Below, in pieces: positions 55,457-64,000 of a stretch of 64,000 nt of DNA. Source of the stretch: Demequina sediminis (GTDB lineage Bacteria > Actinomycetota > Actinomycetes > Actinomycetales > Demequinaceae); the NCBI RefSeq assembly GCF_030296675.1, contig NZ_AP027736.1:806001-870000 (forward strand), read 5' to 3'. The notes under the pieces are model-generated. The model was not told where the DNA came from. It saw only the letters and a list, made by a program, of their open reading frames with translations, and searched no databases. The translations under genes were made by a program, and so were the position numbers. Position 1 is the first letter of the stretch; every line of letters starts with the position of its first letter.

Positions 55457-56507
55457 GAGGCTGCGATCTCCCAACCGTGGCGCTCGAGCGCGGCCGCCAG
55501 GTGGGCGGCGCGCGACGGCAACACATAGAGCGTGGTGAGACCCACCGGCTGACGCGGCGAGTGCTCGATGGCGATGTCCTCGACGTTGACGCCCTCCTCG
55601 GCGGTGTGCGCGAGCAGGCGCAACAGCTGTCCGGGGGTGTCGGGCACGATGACGGTGACGGGCAGCCAGTCGCGCTTCGCGCCACCGTGCTTGCCGGGGA
55701 TGCGTGCGACCTCGAAACGGCCGCGCTCGATGAGGTCGGTGATGGCCTCGCCGATGTCGCTCGCCTCCCTCACCTCGTCGAGGTCGTCGATGATGTGGTC
55801 GAGCGTCTCGATGAGGTGCGCGCGGTTGAGCCGCGCGATGTCGGCCCACATGTGAGGCGACGAGGCCGCGATCCGCGTCACGTCGCGCAGACCCTGACCC
55901 GCGAGGGAGACATCGTCGGCGTCCAGGATTCCCAGCGCGGCGGCGACGGCGGAGGCCGCGACCTGCGGCGCGTGCGAGACCCTGGCGACGGCGGCATCGT
56001 GCGCATGCGCCTCCATCGTCACCACGTCGCATTGCAGCGCGGCGGGCACGCGCGTGACGACGTCGACGGCGGCGGCGGTCGCGCCGTTCGGGCAGATCAC
56101 CCACGGCCGAGCCTTGAACAGGTCTCCCTGGGCGCCGAGACCTCCCGACACCTCGCGTCCCGCCATCGGATGAGAGCCCACGTAGCGCTCTCCCGCGCCG
56201 GTCGCGTCGGCGGCCTCGGCGATGGGCGCCTTGACGCTCGCGACGTCCGTGACGACCGCGGTAGGCCAGCGGGTGAGCGAGTCGGCGACCACCCTGCCCG
56301 CGGCGGACGGGGGCACGGCGACGATCACGAGGTCGGGGGTCGCGCCCGCGAGGTCGCCCCCGCGCCGATCGAGCGGGCGAGCGCCTGAGCGTCGGGATCG
56401 GCGTCCTCGATCGTGACGTCCCAGCCCTCGGCCGCGAGGCCGATGCCCAGGCTCGCGCCGATCAGCCCGGCGCCAACGATGTGGGTGCGCGGCGTGGTGG
56501 TGTCCAT
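55453..56507 (-). pseudogene. tyrA: Prephenate dehydrogenase (with ACT-like tail), frameshifted as read
   Basis: The first frame starts at ATG 56507 and gives the NAD-binding HIVGAGLIGASLGIGLAAEG. The second frame gives the rest: DLVIVAVPPSAAG, YVGSHPMAGREVSGGLGAQG, the helical domain with LRDVTRIAASSPHMWADI, and an ACT-like end with VIVPDTPGQLLRLL. One added base in the G5/C5 run at 56357-56361 restores ~350 residues. The enzyme makes 4-hydroxyphenylpyruvate for tyrosine. Because tyrosine synthesis is normally needed and the break is in a homopolymer, sequence error is likely. It overlaps cmk and follows aroH. Confidence 0.88.
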
Positions 56508-56513
56508 GGGGGC

Positions 56514-56875
56514 CTACTGCGCGAGATCGCGGCGCAGGCTCACGGCGTCGCGCAGGTACACGTGCGAGATCTCCTCGCGGGGGCGGTCGACCTGCGCGTG
56601 CATCATCACGCGGACCACGCGCGGCAGCGCGCCGGGCACGGCCATCTCCTGTGCGCACATGAGTGGCACGGCCCCGAAGCCCAGCTCCGCGCGGCGGCGG
56701 CGGGAAAGTCGCTCACGATGTCGGGGGTGCATGTGAAGATCACCGAGATGAGGTCGTCGGTGGTCAGCGCGTTCTCCCGCATGATCGCCTCCACCAGTTC
56801 GGTGGTGCGGGCGTGCAAGTGGTCGCGCTCGTCGCGGTCCAGGGTGATGGCGCCACGGATCGCACGAATCGTCAT
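56514..56875 (-). pseudogene. aroH: AroH-type chorismate mutase, frameshifted as read
   Basis: The start frame (ATG 56875) reads TIRAIRGAITLDRDERDHL, ENALTTDDLISVIFTCTPDI and then turns into unlikely sequence. The other frame continues ELGFGAVPLMCAQEMAVPGA and LPRVVRVMMHAQVDR, ending at TAG 56514-56516. This is the complete pattern of the small AroH trimer subunit (~120 residues), which converts chorismate to prephenate. One added C near 56688-56692 restores it. It lies 6 bases before tyrA, so the two genes supply consecutive tyrosine steps. Confidence 0.87.
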
Positions 56876-56914
56876 GGCGACCATCGTATCGGGAGGGACA
56901 TGCCCTCCCGTGCG

Positions 56915-57661
56915 TCACATGCCCGCGGCGTCCATGAGCCGGCCCACCTCGGTCGGGGTGAGCTCGCGCACCTCGCCGGGCGCCATCGTGCCGAGCCGCA
57001 CGGGACCGAACTGGGTGCGCACCAGCTCGAGGACGGGGTGACCCACCTTGTCGAGCATGCGGCGCACGATGCGGTTGCGCCCCTCGTGCAGCTCGACCTG
57101 CACGAGCGAGGAGTCCGCGGCGAGGTCGAGCACGGTGCACGACGTCGCGCGCACCGGGCCGTCGTCGAGGTCGACGCCCGCCTTGAGCTGCGTGCACAGG
57201 TGCTTCGACACGCGGCCGCGCACCTTCGCGACGTACACCTTGGACACGCCGTGGGTGGGGTGCGCGAGGCGGTTCGCGAGCTCGCCGTCGTTGGTGAGCA
57301 GCAGCACGCCCGTGGTCTCCGCGTCGAGGCGGCCCACGTGGAAGAGCCGCTCGTCGTAGCCGCTCACGTAGCGGTCGAGGGCGGGACGGCCCTGCGGGTC
57401 GCTCATGGTGCTCACGACGCCGAACGGCTTGTTGAGGACCACCGTGACGTGCGACGAGTCCACCGAGATGCGCGCGCCATCGACCGCGATGACGACCTCG
57501 TCGGGGTTGACGCGCACGCCCAGCTGGTCGACCACCTCGCCGTTGACGGTCACGCGGCCCGCCTCGATGAGGTCCTCGCACTTGCGGCGCGATCCCACCC
57601 CCGCTGAGGCCAGCACCTTCTGCAGCCTGACGCCCTCGGGGCGGTGAATCTCGAGTTCCAT
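56915..57661 (-). CDS. rluB: 23S rRNA pseudouridine synthase (RluB-like)
   Basis: The 248-residue protein has an N-terminal S4 domain (VRLQKVLASAGVGSRRKCED, then VTVNGEVVDQLG). It also has an RsuA-type catalytic domain with VLNKPFGVVSTMSD, the catalytic Asp in FHVGRLDAETTGVLLLTNDG and RNRIVRRMLDKVGHPV. It converts a uridine of 23S rRNA to pseudouridine. The ATG start overlaps the scpB stop by one base (TGATG), so it is coupled to scpB. The same gene order is common in actinobacteria. Confidence 0.9.
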   Translation of the reverse strand: MELEIHRPEGVRLQKVLASAGVGSRRKCEDLIEAGRVTVNGEVVDQLGVRVNPDEVVIAVDGARISVDSSHVTVVLNKPFGVVSTMSDPQGRPALDRYVSGYDERLFHVGRLDAETTGVLLLTNDGELANRLAHPTHGVSKVYVAKVRGRVSKHLCTQLKAGVDLDDGPVRATSCTVLDLAADSSLVQVELHEGRNRIVRRMLDKVGHPVLELVRTQFGPVRLGTMAPGEVRELTPTEVGRLMDAAGM

Positions 57662-58206
57662 CAGCGGTTCTCTCCATCGATGTCGGCGAGGTCGGGCAGG
57701 TACGGAGCGAGCGGCGGGAGGTCGTCGAGAGACGACAGCCCCATGCGGTCGAGGAACTCGGTCGAGGTGCCGTACAGCACCGCGCCGCCGGTCTCCCCAA
57801 CCTCGGTGACGAGCCCGCGCGCCGCGAGCGTCTTCATCACGGAGTCGACGTTCACGCCGCGGATCTGCGAGACCTGTCCGCGGGTGACGGGCTGGCGATA
57901 GGCCACCACCGCCAGGGTCTCGAGCGCGGCCTGGGACAGTCGCGCGGACTGCCCGTCGACCACGAAGCGGCCCACGACGTCCGCGTAGAGACGCGACGAA
58001 TACAGCCGCCATCCGCCGTCGACCTCGCGCAGCTCGAAGCCGCGCGGCGCGTCGGGGTCCGCGTACTCGTCGCGCAGTTCCGCCAGGGCCTCGGCCACCA
58101 CGGACTCGGGCACCTCGAGGGCCACCGCGAGTTCCGCGGCGGGGACGGGCTCGTCGACCACCATGAGCACGGCCTCGAGCGCGCCGCGCAAGCCCACCTC
58201 GATCAC
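57661..58206 (-). CDS. scpB: Segregation and condensation protein B
   Basis: The 181-residue protein has two winged helices: ALEAVLMVVDEPVPAAELAV and, after LYSSRLYADVVGRFVVDGQS, SQAALETLAVVAYRQPVTRG with VDSVMKTLAARGLV. It bridges Smc heads and ScpA in chromosome condensation. The GTG start overlaps the scpA stop (GTGA). Its length fits the family. Confidence 0.93.
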   Translation of the reverse strand: MIEVGLRGALEAVLMVVDEPVPAAELAVALEVPESVVAEALAELRDEYADPDAPRGFELREVDGGWRLYSSRLYADVVGRFVVDGQSARLSQAALETLAVVAYRQPVTRGQVSQIRGVNVDSVMKTLAARGLVTEVGETGGAVLYGTSTEFLDRMGLSSLDDLPPLAPYLPDLADIDGENR

Positions 58207-59053
58207 GACTGCTCCCTCACCGTCTCGCCAGCTGCCTCGAGCCCTACGCCCATGGCATCGTCCTCATCGAACTCGGCGGAGACCTCGACCTCCGCGTCGC
58301 CGCCTGTCCACCGGACCGTCAGCTCGCCGAGCGAGCGTACCTGATCGAAGGCGACCACGGCCTCGCGGAACAGCTCGAGCAGAGCGAGGAAGCGCGCCAC
58401 CACCACGCTCACGTGCCCGGCATCGTGCACGAGCGAGCGAAAGGACACCGCTCCCTCCCGCTGCAGGCGGTGCGTGATGAGAGCGGCCTGCTCGCGCACG
58501 CTCACGGCGGGATTGTGCAGGTGAGAGATCGACACGTGCGGCGCCTCTCGCGGCTGCAGCGCGTGGGCCGCCAGGCGCGCGAGCAGCTCGGGCGTGGCGG
58601 TCCAGATCAGCTCGGGCAGCAGCATCGCGAACTGCGGCTCGAGGGGAACGTCGCGGGGCACGCGCCGGGGCGCAGAGAGCATCGTCGCGAACTCCCCCGC
58701 CGCGACCTTGAACGCGCGGTACTGAAGGAGGCGCGCGAACAGCAGGTCGCGGGCCTCGAGCAGTTCGAGGTCCTCGAGGTCATCGACCTCTCCCTGCGGG
58801 AGCAGCCGGGCGGCCTTGAGGTCGAGTAGAGTCGCCGCGACCACCAGGAACTCCGAGGCCTGCGAGAGGTCCCACTCCTCCTCGCGGGAGGAGATGGTCG
58901 CGAGGAACTCGTCCGTCACGCGCGCGAGCGCGACCTCGGTGATCTCCATCTGGTGCTTCGAGATGAGGCTCAGGAGGAGGTCGAACGGTCCTCGAAGTTG
59001 TCGAGGTGAACCTCGAAGCCGCGGGGCGCGTCCGGCAGGACCGGGGTGGTCAC
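58203..59053 (-). pseudogene. scpA: Segregation and condensation protein A, frameshifted as read
   Basis: The start region (GTG 59053) encodes FEVHLDNFE and then breaks. One added G near 58987-58992 gives the classic EGPFDLLLSLISKHQMEITE, which joins the long second frame (ATLLDLKAARLLPQ and so on) to the stop at 58203. The restored protein has ~284 residues. ScpA is the kleisin that links Smc heads. The gene lies between parA and scpB with minimal spacing. A broken scpA would be harmful, so an error in the sequence is the likely cause. Confidence 0.9.
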
Positions 59054-59054
59054 G

Positions 59055-59870
59055 CTAGGCGGCGACCTTGCGCGCCACGAGCTCGCGAGCGAGCTGGCGG
59101 TAGGCCTGAGCGCCCGCATGCGACGAGGCGAACGTCGTGATGGGCTCCGCGGCCACCGTCGCGTCGGGGAACTTCACCGTGCGGTGAATCATGGTCTCGG
59201 TGACCTTGTCGCCGAAGGCCTCGCGGACGCGCTCGACGACCTCCTGCGCGTGGAGGGTGCGGCCGTCGTACAGCGTCGGCACGATCACGTCGATCGTGAG
59301 ACGCGGGTTGAGCCGGTCCTGGACCTTGCCGATCGTGTCGACCAGCAGCTTGACCCCGCGCATCGCGAAGAACTCCGCCGCGAGCGGGATGATCACGCCG
59401 TGGGCCGCGACCAGCGCGTTGACGGTGAGCAGGCCAAGCGACGGCTGACAATCGATGAGGATCGCGTCGTAGTCGTCGAGCACGGGACGCAGGGCGCGCG
59501 CGAGTGCGCTCTCCCGCGCGACCTCGCCGACGAGCTGGACCTCGGCCGCCGACAGGTCGATGTTCGCGGGCAGCAGGTCGAGCCCGGGCACCTTGGTCTC
59601 GAGGATCACGTCGCGCGTCGCGACGCCGGTCTCCATGAGCAGGTTGTACACGGTGTGCTCGAGCGCGTCGGCATTGATGCCGAGCCCGGCGGAGGCCGCA
59701 CCCTGCGGGTCGAAGTCGATGAGCAGCACGCGGCGTCCGTACTCGGCGAGCGCCGCGGCCAGGTTCACCGACGTGGTGGTCTTGCCCACCCCGCCCTTCT
59801 GATTGCACAGCGCGATGACGCGGGCGGGACCGTGGCTGTCGAGGGGTGCGGGCACATCAAAGTCGGTCAC
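59055..59870 (-). CDS. parA: ParA-family ATPase
   Basis: The ~271-residue protein has the deviant Walker A motif NQKGGVGKTTTSVNLAAALA, DFDPQGAASAGLGIN, the Walker B region AILIDCQPSLGLL and the end AGAQAYRQLARELVAR. ParA proteins position chromosomes or other cargo using ATP-dependent DNA binding. This copy near xerD and scpAB is the usual second ParA-like protein of actinobacteria, without a parB next to it. I prefer the start GTG 59870 (TDFDVPAP) over GTG/ATG 59879, a 3-residue difference. Confidence 0.88.
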   Translation of the reverse strand: MTDFDVPAPLDSHGPARVIALCNQKGGVGKTTTSVNLAAALAEYGRRVLLIDFDPQGAASAGLGINADALEHTVYNLLMETGVATRDVILETKVPGLDLLPANIDLSAAEVQLVGEVARESALARALRPVLDDYDAILIDCQPSLGLLTVNALVAAHGVIIPLAAEFFAMRGVKLLVDTIGKVQDRLNPRLTIDVIVPTLYDGRTLHAQEVVERVREAFGDKVTETMIHRTVKFPDATVAAEPITTFASSHAGAQAYRQLARELVARKVAA

Positions 59871-59903
59871 GTGGGCCACCCTACCCCCGGGCGGGGACCG
59901 TTC

Positions 59904-60821
59904 TCAGCGGGCGCGCGGGTGGGTCGCGGCGTAGACCTCGCGCAACGTGTCGCGCGTGACGAGCGTGTAGATCTGCGTGGTCGCCACCGAGGCGTGTCCG
60001 AGCAGTTCCTGCACCACCCTGACGTCTGCACCGCCCGTCAGCAGGTGGGTCGCGAACGAGTGCCGCAGCGTGTGGGGTGAGACGTCCGGCACCCCCGCGC
60101 GCTCCGCGGCGGCACGCAGGATCGCCCACGCCGACTGTCGCGAGAGGCGTCCCCCGCGAGAGTTGAGGAACAGCGCCGCCTCGCCGCGGCCGGCTGCCGC
60201 GAGCGGCGCCCGCGCGCGCACCAGGTACGCGTCGAGCGCCCGCGCGGCATACGTGCCCACGGGGACGATGCGCTCCTTGCGCCCCTTGCCCCGCAGCAGG
60301 ACGGACTCGGCACCGGGCTCCAGGGAGAGGTCGTCGACGTCGAGACCGGTCGCCTCGGAGATGCGGGCACCCGTCGCGTAGACGAGCTCGAGCAGTGCGC
60401 GGTCGCGCAGCGGCGCGATCCCGTCTCCCGCGCCGGCCTGATCGAGGATGCGCTCGACCGCGTCGATCGGGATCGCCTTGGGCAGCCGCTTGGGCACCGC
60501 GCGCGGCTTGACCTGCGCGGCCGGGTCCGCCGGCGTCCATCCCTCGAGCACCGCGAAGCGGTGCCAACCCCGTATCGCCACCACCGTGCGCGAGGCCGAC
60601 GACGGCGCGAGGGCCCTCCCGCCATCGTCCCCCGTGCTCAGGGACTGCGCGAACTGCGCCACATGTTCCCTGCGCACGGACTCGAGCGCGTCGATCCCCT
60701 GGCCCCGCAGAAAGGCGGCGTACCGGTCGAGGTCGCGGCGATAGGCCGCGATGGTGTGCGGGCTCAGCCCGCGCTCGACGGCGACGTGCGCGAGGTAGGC
60801 GTCGCGCTGCCGCTCGAGCAT
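59904..60821 (-). CDS. xerD: Tyrosine recombinase XerD
   Basis: The 305-residue protein has the N-terminal SAM-like domain ([20 protein letters not shown]) and the catalytic set: Arg in [14 protein letters not shown], Lys in [27 protein letters not shown], His in [13 protein letters not shown] and the nucleophile Tyr there. With XerC it resolves chromosome dimers at dif. The upstream neighbour is ctaB, 13 bases away, and parA follows, the usual actinobacterial order. It is a housekeeping recombinase, separate from the broken element integrase. ATG 60821 is used; a GTG one codon earlier is possible. Confidence 0.92.
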   Translation of the reverse strand: MLERQRDAYLAHVAVERGLSPHTIAAYRRDLDRYAAFLRGQGIDALESVRREHVAQFAQSLSTGDDGGRALAPSSASRTVVAIRGWHRFAVLEGWTPADPAAQVKPRAVPKRLPKAIPIDAVERILDQAGAGDGIAPLRDRALLELVYATGARISEATGLDVDDLSLEPGAESVLLRGKGRKERIVPVGTYAARALDAYLVRARAPLAAAGRGEAALFLNSRGGRLSRQSAWAILRAAAERAGVPDVSPHTLRHSFATHLLTGGADVRVVQELLGHASVATTQIYTLVTRDTLREVYAATHPRAR

Positions 60822-60834
60822 CACCGCGCGCTCA

Positions 60835-61811
60835 TCACCGGACGGAGAGGACGTCGCTCAGGAACGGGTCGACCATGATGGCCGCGAAGACGAGCGTGAG
60901 ATAGGTGATCGAGTCGCGGAACAGCCGCATCTCCTTGAGGTGCGTCTCGCCCAGTCGCGTGCGGCGGTAGAGCTGGACGCAGCCGACGAGGAACCACACG
61001 CCCGCGGCGACCGCGACACCCAAGTAGACCCACGTCATGTCGGCGACCCACGCGAGAGCAACGGTGGTGACGACCATGGCGGCGGCGTACGCGATCATCT
61101 CGACCGCGACCTTGCGGGTGGGTGCGACCACGGGGAGCATCGGCACGCGCGCGGCGCCGTAGTCGCCCCTGAAGCGCATCGACAGCGGCCAGTAGTGCGG
61201 CGGCGTCCAGAAGAAGATGATGAGGAACAGCAGCACGGGCGTCCACGACAGCGACTGCGTGACGGCGGCCCACCCGATGAGCACGGGCATGCAGCCCGCC
61301 GCGCCGCCCCACACGATGTTCTGGGGGTGCGCCGCTTAAGGATCATCGTGTAGCCCACGACGTACGCGAGGATCGCGAGGACGCTCAGCACCGCGGCAAG
61401 CGGCGAGCCCACCACCAACCAGAACCACGCCGTCGACACGATCGACAACGTCCACGCGAAGACGAGCGCGCCGCGCTCGCTCACGGCGCCCGTCACGAGG
61501 GGCCGGCGGCTCGTGCGCTTCATCACGGCGTCGATGTCGCGGTCGAGGTAGCTGTTGAAGGCGTTCGCGCCGCCCGCGGAGAGGCTACCGCCGACGAGCG
61601 TGCCGGCGAGCAAGCCGATCGACGGCCAGCCGTCGGCGGCGAGGACCATCGTGGGGATGGTGGTCACCAGCAGGAGCTCGATGATGCGCGGCTTGGTCAG
61701 CGCCACATAGCCCTTGACGACCGTCGCCGCCCGTCGCGGAGCCGCCTCGGATGCGGCGGAACTGGCCTTGAGGGGGCGGTTGACATGCGCTCCAGTGTAG
61801 CCGCGCCGCAC
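60835..61811 (-). pseudogene. ctaB: Protoheme IX farnesyltransferase (heme O synthase), frameshifted as read
   Basis: The first frame has [40 protein letters not shown] and [11 protein letters not shown] (the allylic-diphosphate-binding Asp motif), with several membrane helices. After [10 protein letters not shown] the frame breaks in the run GGGGG (C on the coding strand) at 61323-61327. Adding one base gives [20 protein letters not shown] and joins the second frame with [15 protein letters not shown]. The restored protein has ~325 residues. It farnesylates heme b for cytochrome oxidase. The start is uncertain (GTG 61811). It is divergent from transketolase, as in many actinobacteria. Confidence 0.88.
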
Positions 61812-61946
61812 GGGACCAAAGGCCCCGATTACGGGGGTCTCACGTGCTCGGATGGGCCCGTGTGAAGTTCATGTGAACGGCATACATCGCGTGCACGCGC
61901 CGGTAGGCTGGGCCCGTACCCGCCACCTTTGTCGAGGGAGACACCT

Positions 61947-64000
61947 GTGACCATCAACTGGAACGACGCCGACCGCCGTGCGGTCGACACCCTGCGCGTG
62001 CTCGCGGCCGACGCCGTGCAGAAGGTCGGTAACGGCCACCCGGGAACCGCGATTTCGCTGGCCCCCGCCGCGTACCTGCTGTTCCAGAACGTCATGCGCC
62101 ACGACCCGTCGGACTCGCACTGGCTGGGACGTGACCGCTTCGTGCTGTCCGCCGGCCACTCGTCGCTCACGCTGTACCTGCAGCTCTTCGCGTCGGGCTA
62201 CCAGCTCACGCTCGATGACCTCAAGTCTCTGCGCACCGAGGGTTCGCTGACCCCCGGCCACCCCGAGTACGGCCACACCGACGGCGTCGAGGTCACCACG
62301 GGCCCGCTCGGCACCGGAATCGCCTCCGCCGTGGGCATGGCGATGGCGTCGCGCCGAGAGCGGGGTCTGCTCGACCCCGACGCCGCGCCCGGCACCTCGC
62401 CGTTCGATCACTTCGTCTACGTCATCGCGGGCGACGGCTGCCTCCAGGAGGGCGTGGCACACGAGGCCAGCGCGCTGGCTGGCACGCAGGAGCTCGGCAA
62501 CCTCATCCTCATCTGGGATGACAACAAGATCTCGATCGAGCACGAGACCGACATCTCCTTCACCGAGGACGTCCTGGGTCGCTACGAGGCCTACGGCTGG
62601 CACACGCAGCGCGTCGACTGGGTGAAGCCCGACGGCTATGAGGAGGACCCCGCCGCGCTGTACGACGCGATCCTCGCGGCCAAGGCCGAGACCTCGAAGC
62701 CCTCGATCATCGCGCTCAGCACGATCATCGGCTGGCCGTCGCCCACCAAGCAGAACACGGGCGGCGTGCACGGGTCGGCCCTGGGCAAGGAGGAGGTCGC
62801 CGGCCTCAAGACCGTGCTCGGCTTCGACCCCGAGCAGGACTTCGCCGTCGAGCCCGAGATCATGGACCACATGCTCAAGGTGCGCGAGCGCGGACAGGCC
62901 GCCCACTCCGAGTGGAACGCGCAGTTCTCGCGGTGGGAGGCCGAGCAGCCCGAGCGCGCGGCCCTGCTCGCGCGCCTCACGGCACGCGAGCTCCCCGAGA
63001 ATTGGGACGATGCCCTCCCCACCTTCGAGGTGGGGACGTCGGTCGCGACGCGCTCGGCCTCCGGCAAGGTGCTCGGCGCGCTCGCGCCGGTGCTGCCCGA
63101 GCTGTGGGGCGGCTCGGCCGACCTCGCGGGCTCGAACAACACGACCATGGCCGGCGAGCCGTCCTTCCTGCCCCCGCACCGCTCGACGCACTCGTTCCCC
63201 GACGGCCAGTGGTACGGCCGCACGCTGCACTTCGGCATCCGCGAGTTCGGCATGGGCGCGATCCTCAATGGCATCACGCTGCACGGCCTCACCCGCGTGT
63301 ACGGCGGCACGTTCCTCGTGTTCTCCGACTACATGCGTGCCTCGGTCCGCCTCGCGGCGCTCATGCAGATCCCCACGACCTTCGTGTGGACGCACGACTC
63401 GGTGGGCCTGGGCGAGGACGGCCCGACCCACCAGCCGATCGAGCACATCGCCACGCTGCGCGCGATCCCCGGCCTCGACGTGATCCGCCCCGCGGACGCC
63501 AACGAGACCGCCGCGGCCTGGAAGGCCGTGCTCGAGACCACGGACCGTCCGTCCGCGCTGATCCTGTCGCGTCAGAACCTGCCCGTGCTCGAGGGCACGT
63601 CGACCGAGGGCGTCCTCAAGGGTGCCTACGTCATCGCGGGCGCCGACGAGGACGCTGACGTGCTGCTCATCGCGACCGGCTCCGAGGTTCAGCACGCGCT
63701 CGGCGCGCGCGAGCTCCTCGCCGCGGACGGAGTGAAGGCGCGCGTCATCTCGATGCCGTCGCGCGAGCGCTTCGAGCGCCAGGACGCGTCCTACCGCGAG
63801 TCGGTCCTGCCGTCCGCGATCAGGGCCCGCGTGTCCGTCGAGGCCGGCTCGGTCCTCGGCTGGCGCGAGATCGTCGGCGACGCCGGCCGCTCGGTGTCCA
63901 TCGATCACTTCGGCGAGTCCGCCGACGGCGACCTGCTGCTGCGCAAGTACGGCTTCACCGCCGAGAACGTGGCGGCCAAGGCGCGCGAGAGCGTCGACGC
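61947..64000 (+). CDS. tkt: Transketolase, 3' partial
   Basis: The frame is open from GTG 61947 to the window end (684 codons; full length is ~700). Motifs are AADAVQKVGNGHPGTAISLA, the thiamine diphosphate motif GDGCLQEGVAHEASALAG and NK in DDNKISIE, YGRTLHFGIREFGMG with the catalytic Glu, and WTHDSVGLGEDGPTHQPIEH. The enzyme moves two-carbon units in the pentose phosphate pathway. A ribosome site GAGGGAGAC precedes the start. The gene is divergent from ctaB. The last ~15 residues are outside the window. Confidence 0.95.
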   Translation, partial: MTINWNDADRRAVDTLRVLAADAVQKVGNGHPGTAISLAPAAYLLFQNVMRHDPSDSHWLGRDRFVLSAGHSSLTLYLQLFASGYQLTLDDLKSLRTEGSLTPGHPEYGHTDGVEVTTGPLGTGIASAVGMAMASRRERGLLDPDAAPGTSPFDHFVYVIAGDGCLQEGVAHEASALAGTQELGNLILIWDDNKISIEHETDISFTEDVLGRYEAYGWHTQRVDWVKPDGYEEDPAALYDAILAAKAETSKPSIIALSTIIGWPSPTKQNTGGVHGSALGKEEVAGLKTVLGFDPEQDFAVEPEIMDHMLKVRERGQAAHSEWNAQFSRWEAEQPERAALLARLTARELPENWDDALPTFEVGTSVATRSASGKVLGALAPVLPELWGGSADLAGSNNTTMAGEPSFLPPHRSTHSFPDGQWYGRTLHFGIREFGMGAILNGITLHGLTRVYGGTFLVFSDYMRASVRLAALMQIPTTFVWTHDSVGLGEDGPTHQPIEHIATLRAIPGLDVIRPADANETAAAWKAVLETTDRPSALILSRQNLPVLEGTSTEGVLKGAYVIAGADEDADVLLIATGSEVQHALGARELLAADGVKARVISMPSRERFERQDASYRESVLPSAIRARVSVEAGSVLGWREIVGDAGRSVSIDHFGESADGDLLLRKYGFTAENVAAKARESVD

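Noticed and set aside
59904-60821. XerD considered as the element's integrase
   Set aside because: It sits in backbone order with parA and scpAB, far from the att sites, and matches housekeeping XerD; the broken integrase at 42863-44043 is the element's own.
61869-63908. Long (679-codon) minus-strand open frame
   Set aside because: It lies wholly opposite transketolase, is Arg/Gly/Val-rich without any domain, and is a codon-bias shadow of a high-GC gene.

Overview
The window is high-GC DNA with short intergenic gaps and many ATGA/GTGA start-stop overlaps. Its backbone gene order (xerD, parA, scpA, scpB, rluB, aroH, tyrA, cmk, plsC, der) is typical of Actinobacteria. I read it as a chromosome piece from a Micrococcales-like actinobacterium; the genus is not decided by the sequence.

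Layout. 1-12,333 is chromosomal backbone: an M15 peptidase, a dihydroorotate-dehydrogenase-like flavoprotein, a DEAD-box helicase, a MetE-like protein, a diguanylate cyclase, an SDR and an RsmC/RlmG-type methyltransferase. About 12,933-47,034 is an integrative, conjugation-related element inserted at the 3' end of a tRNA-Pro(GGG) gene. The intact tRNA is at 47,035-47,108 and a displaced 34-nt copy of its 3' end is at 12,899-12,932. 47,109-64,000 is backbone again: a pyroglutamyl-peptidase-like gene, a deaminase, an MFS carrier, a lipase-like/GlpQ/DUF1801 run, the der-to-xerD block, ctaB and the start of transketolase.

The element. Its left arm carries a likely defence cluster of an HNH protein and two DUF262 (GmrSD-like) proteins. 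The middle holds type IV secretion genes: two DUF6112 pilin-like proteins, a polytopic membrane protein, an SCO6880-like protein and a TraG/VirB4-like ATPase. This operon is broken by an IS3 insertion and by a 6.7-kb island with RCC1, lipoprotein and Sel1 genes and two further ISs. The right arm holds a possible membrane-associated regulon (winged-helix regulator divergent from DUF1232 and EcsC-like genes), an SPFH-SHOCT gene, two SSB paralogues, a DUF4913 gene, a GIY-YIG gene and a decayed integrase/excisionase pair. I see no relaxase, so the element looks stranded.

The reading frames are broken in an unusual pattern. About sixteen single-base losses occur across thirteen or fourteen genes, nearly all in or beside G/C runs and including housekeeping genes (scpA, tyrA, aroH, ctaB). 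This looks more like residual assembly error than decay, except in the integrase/excisionase, which also have three in-frame amber codons. Entries typed pseudogene for this reason are labelled 'frameshifted as read'.
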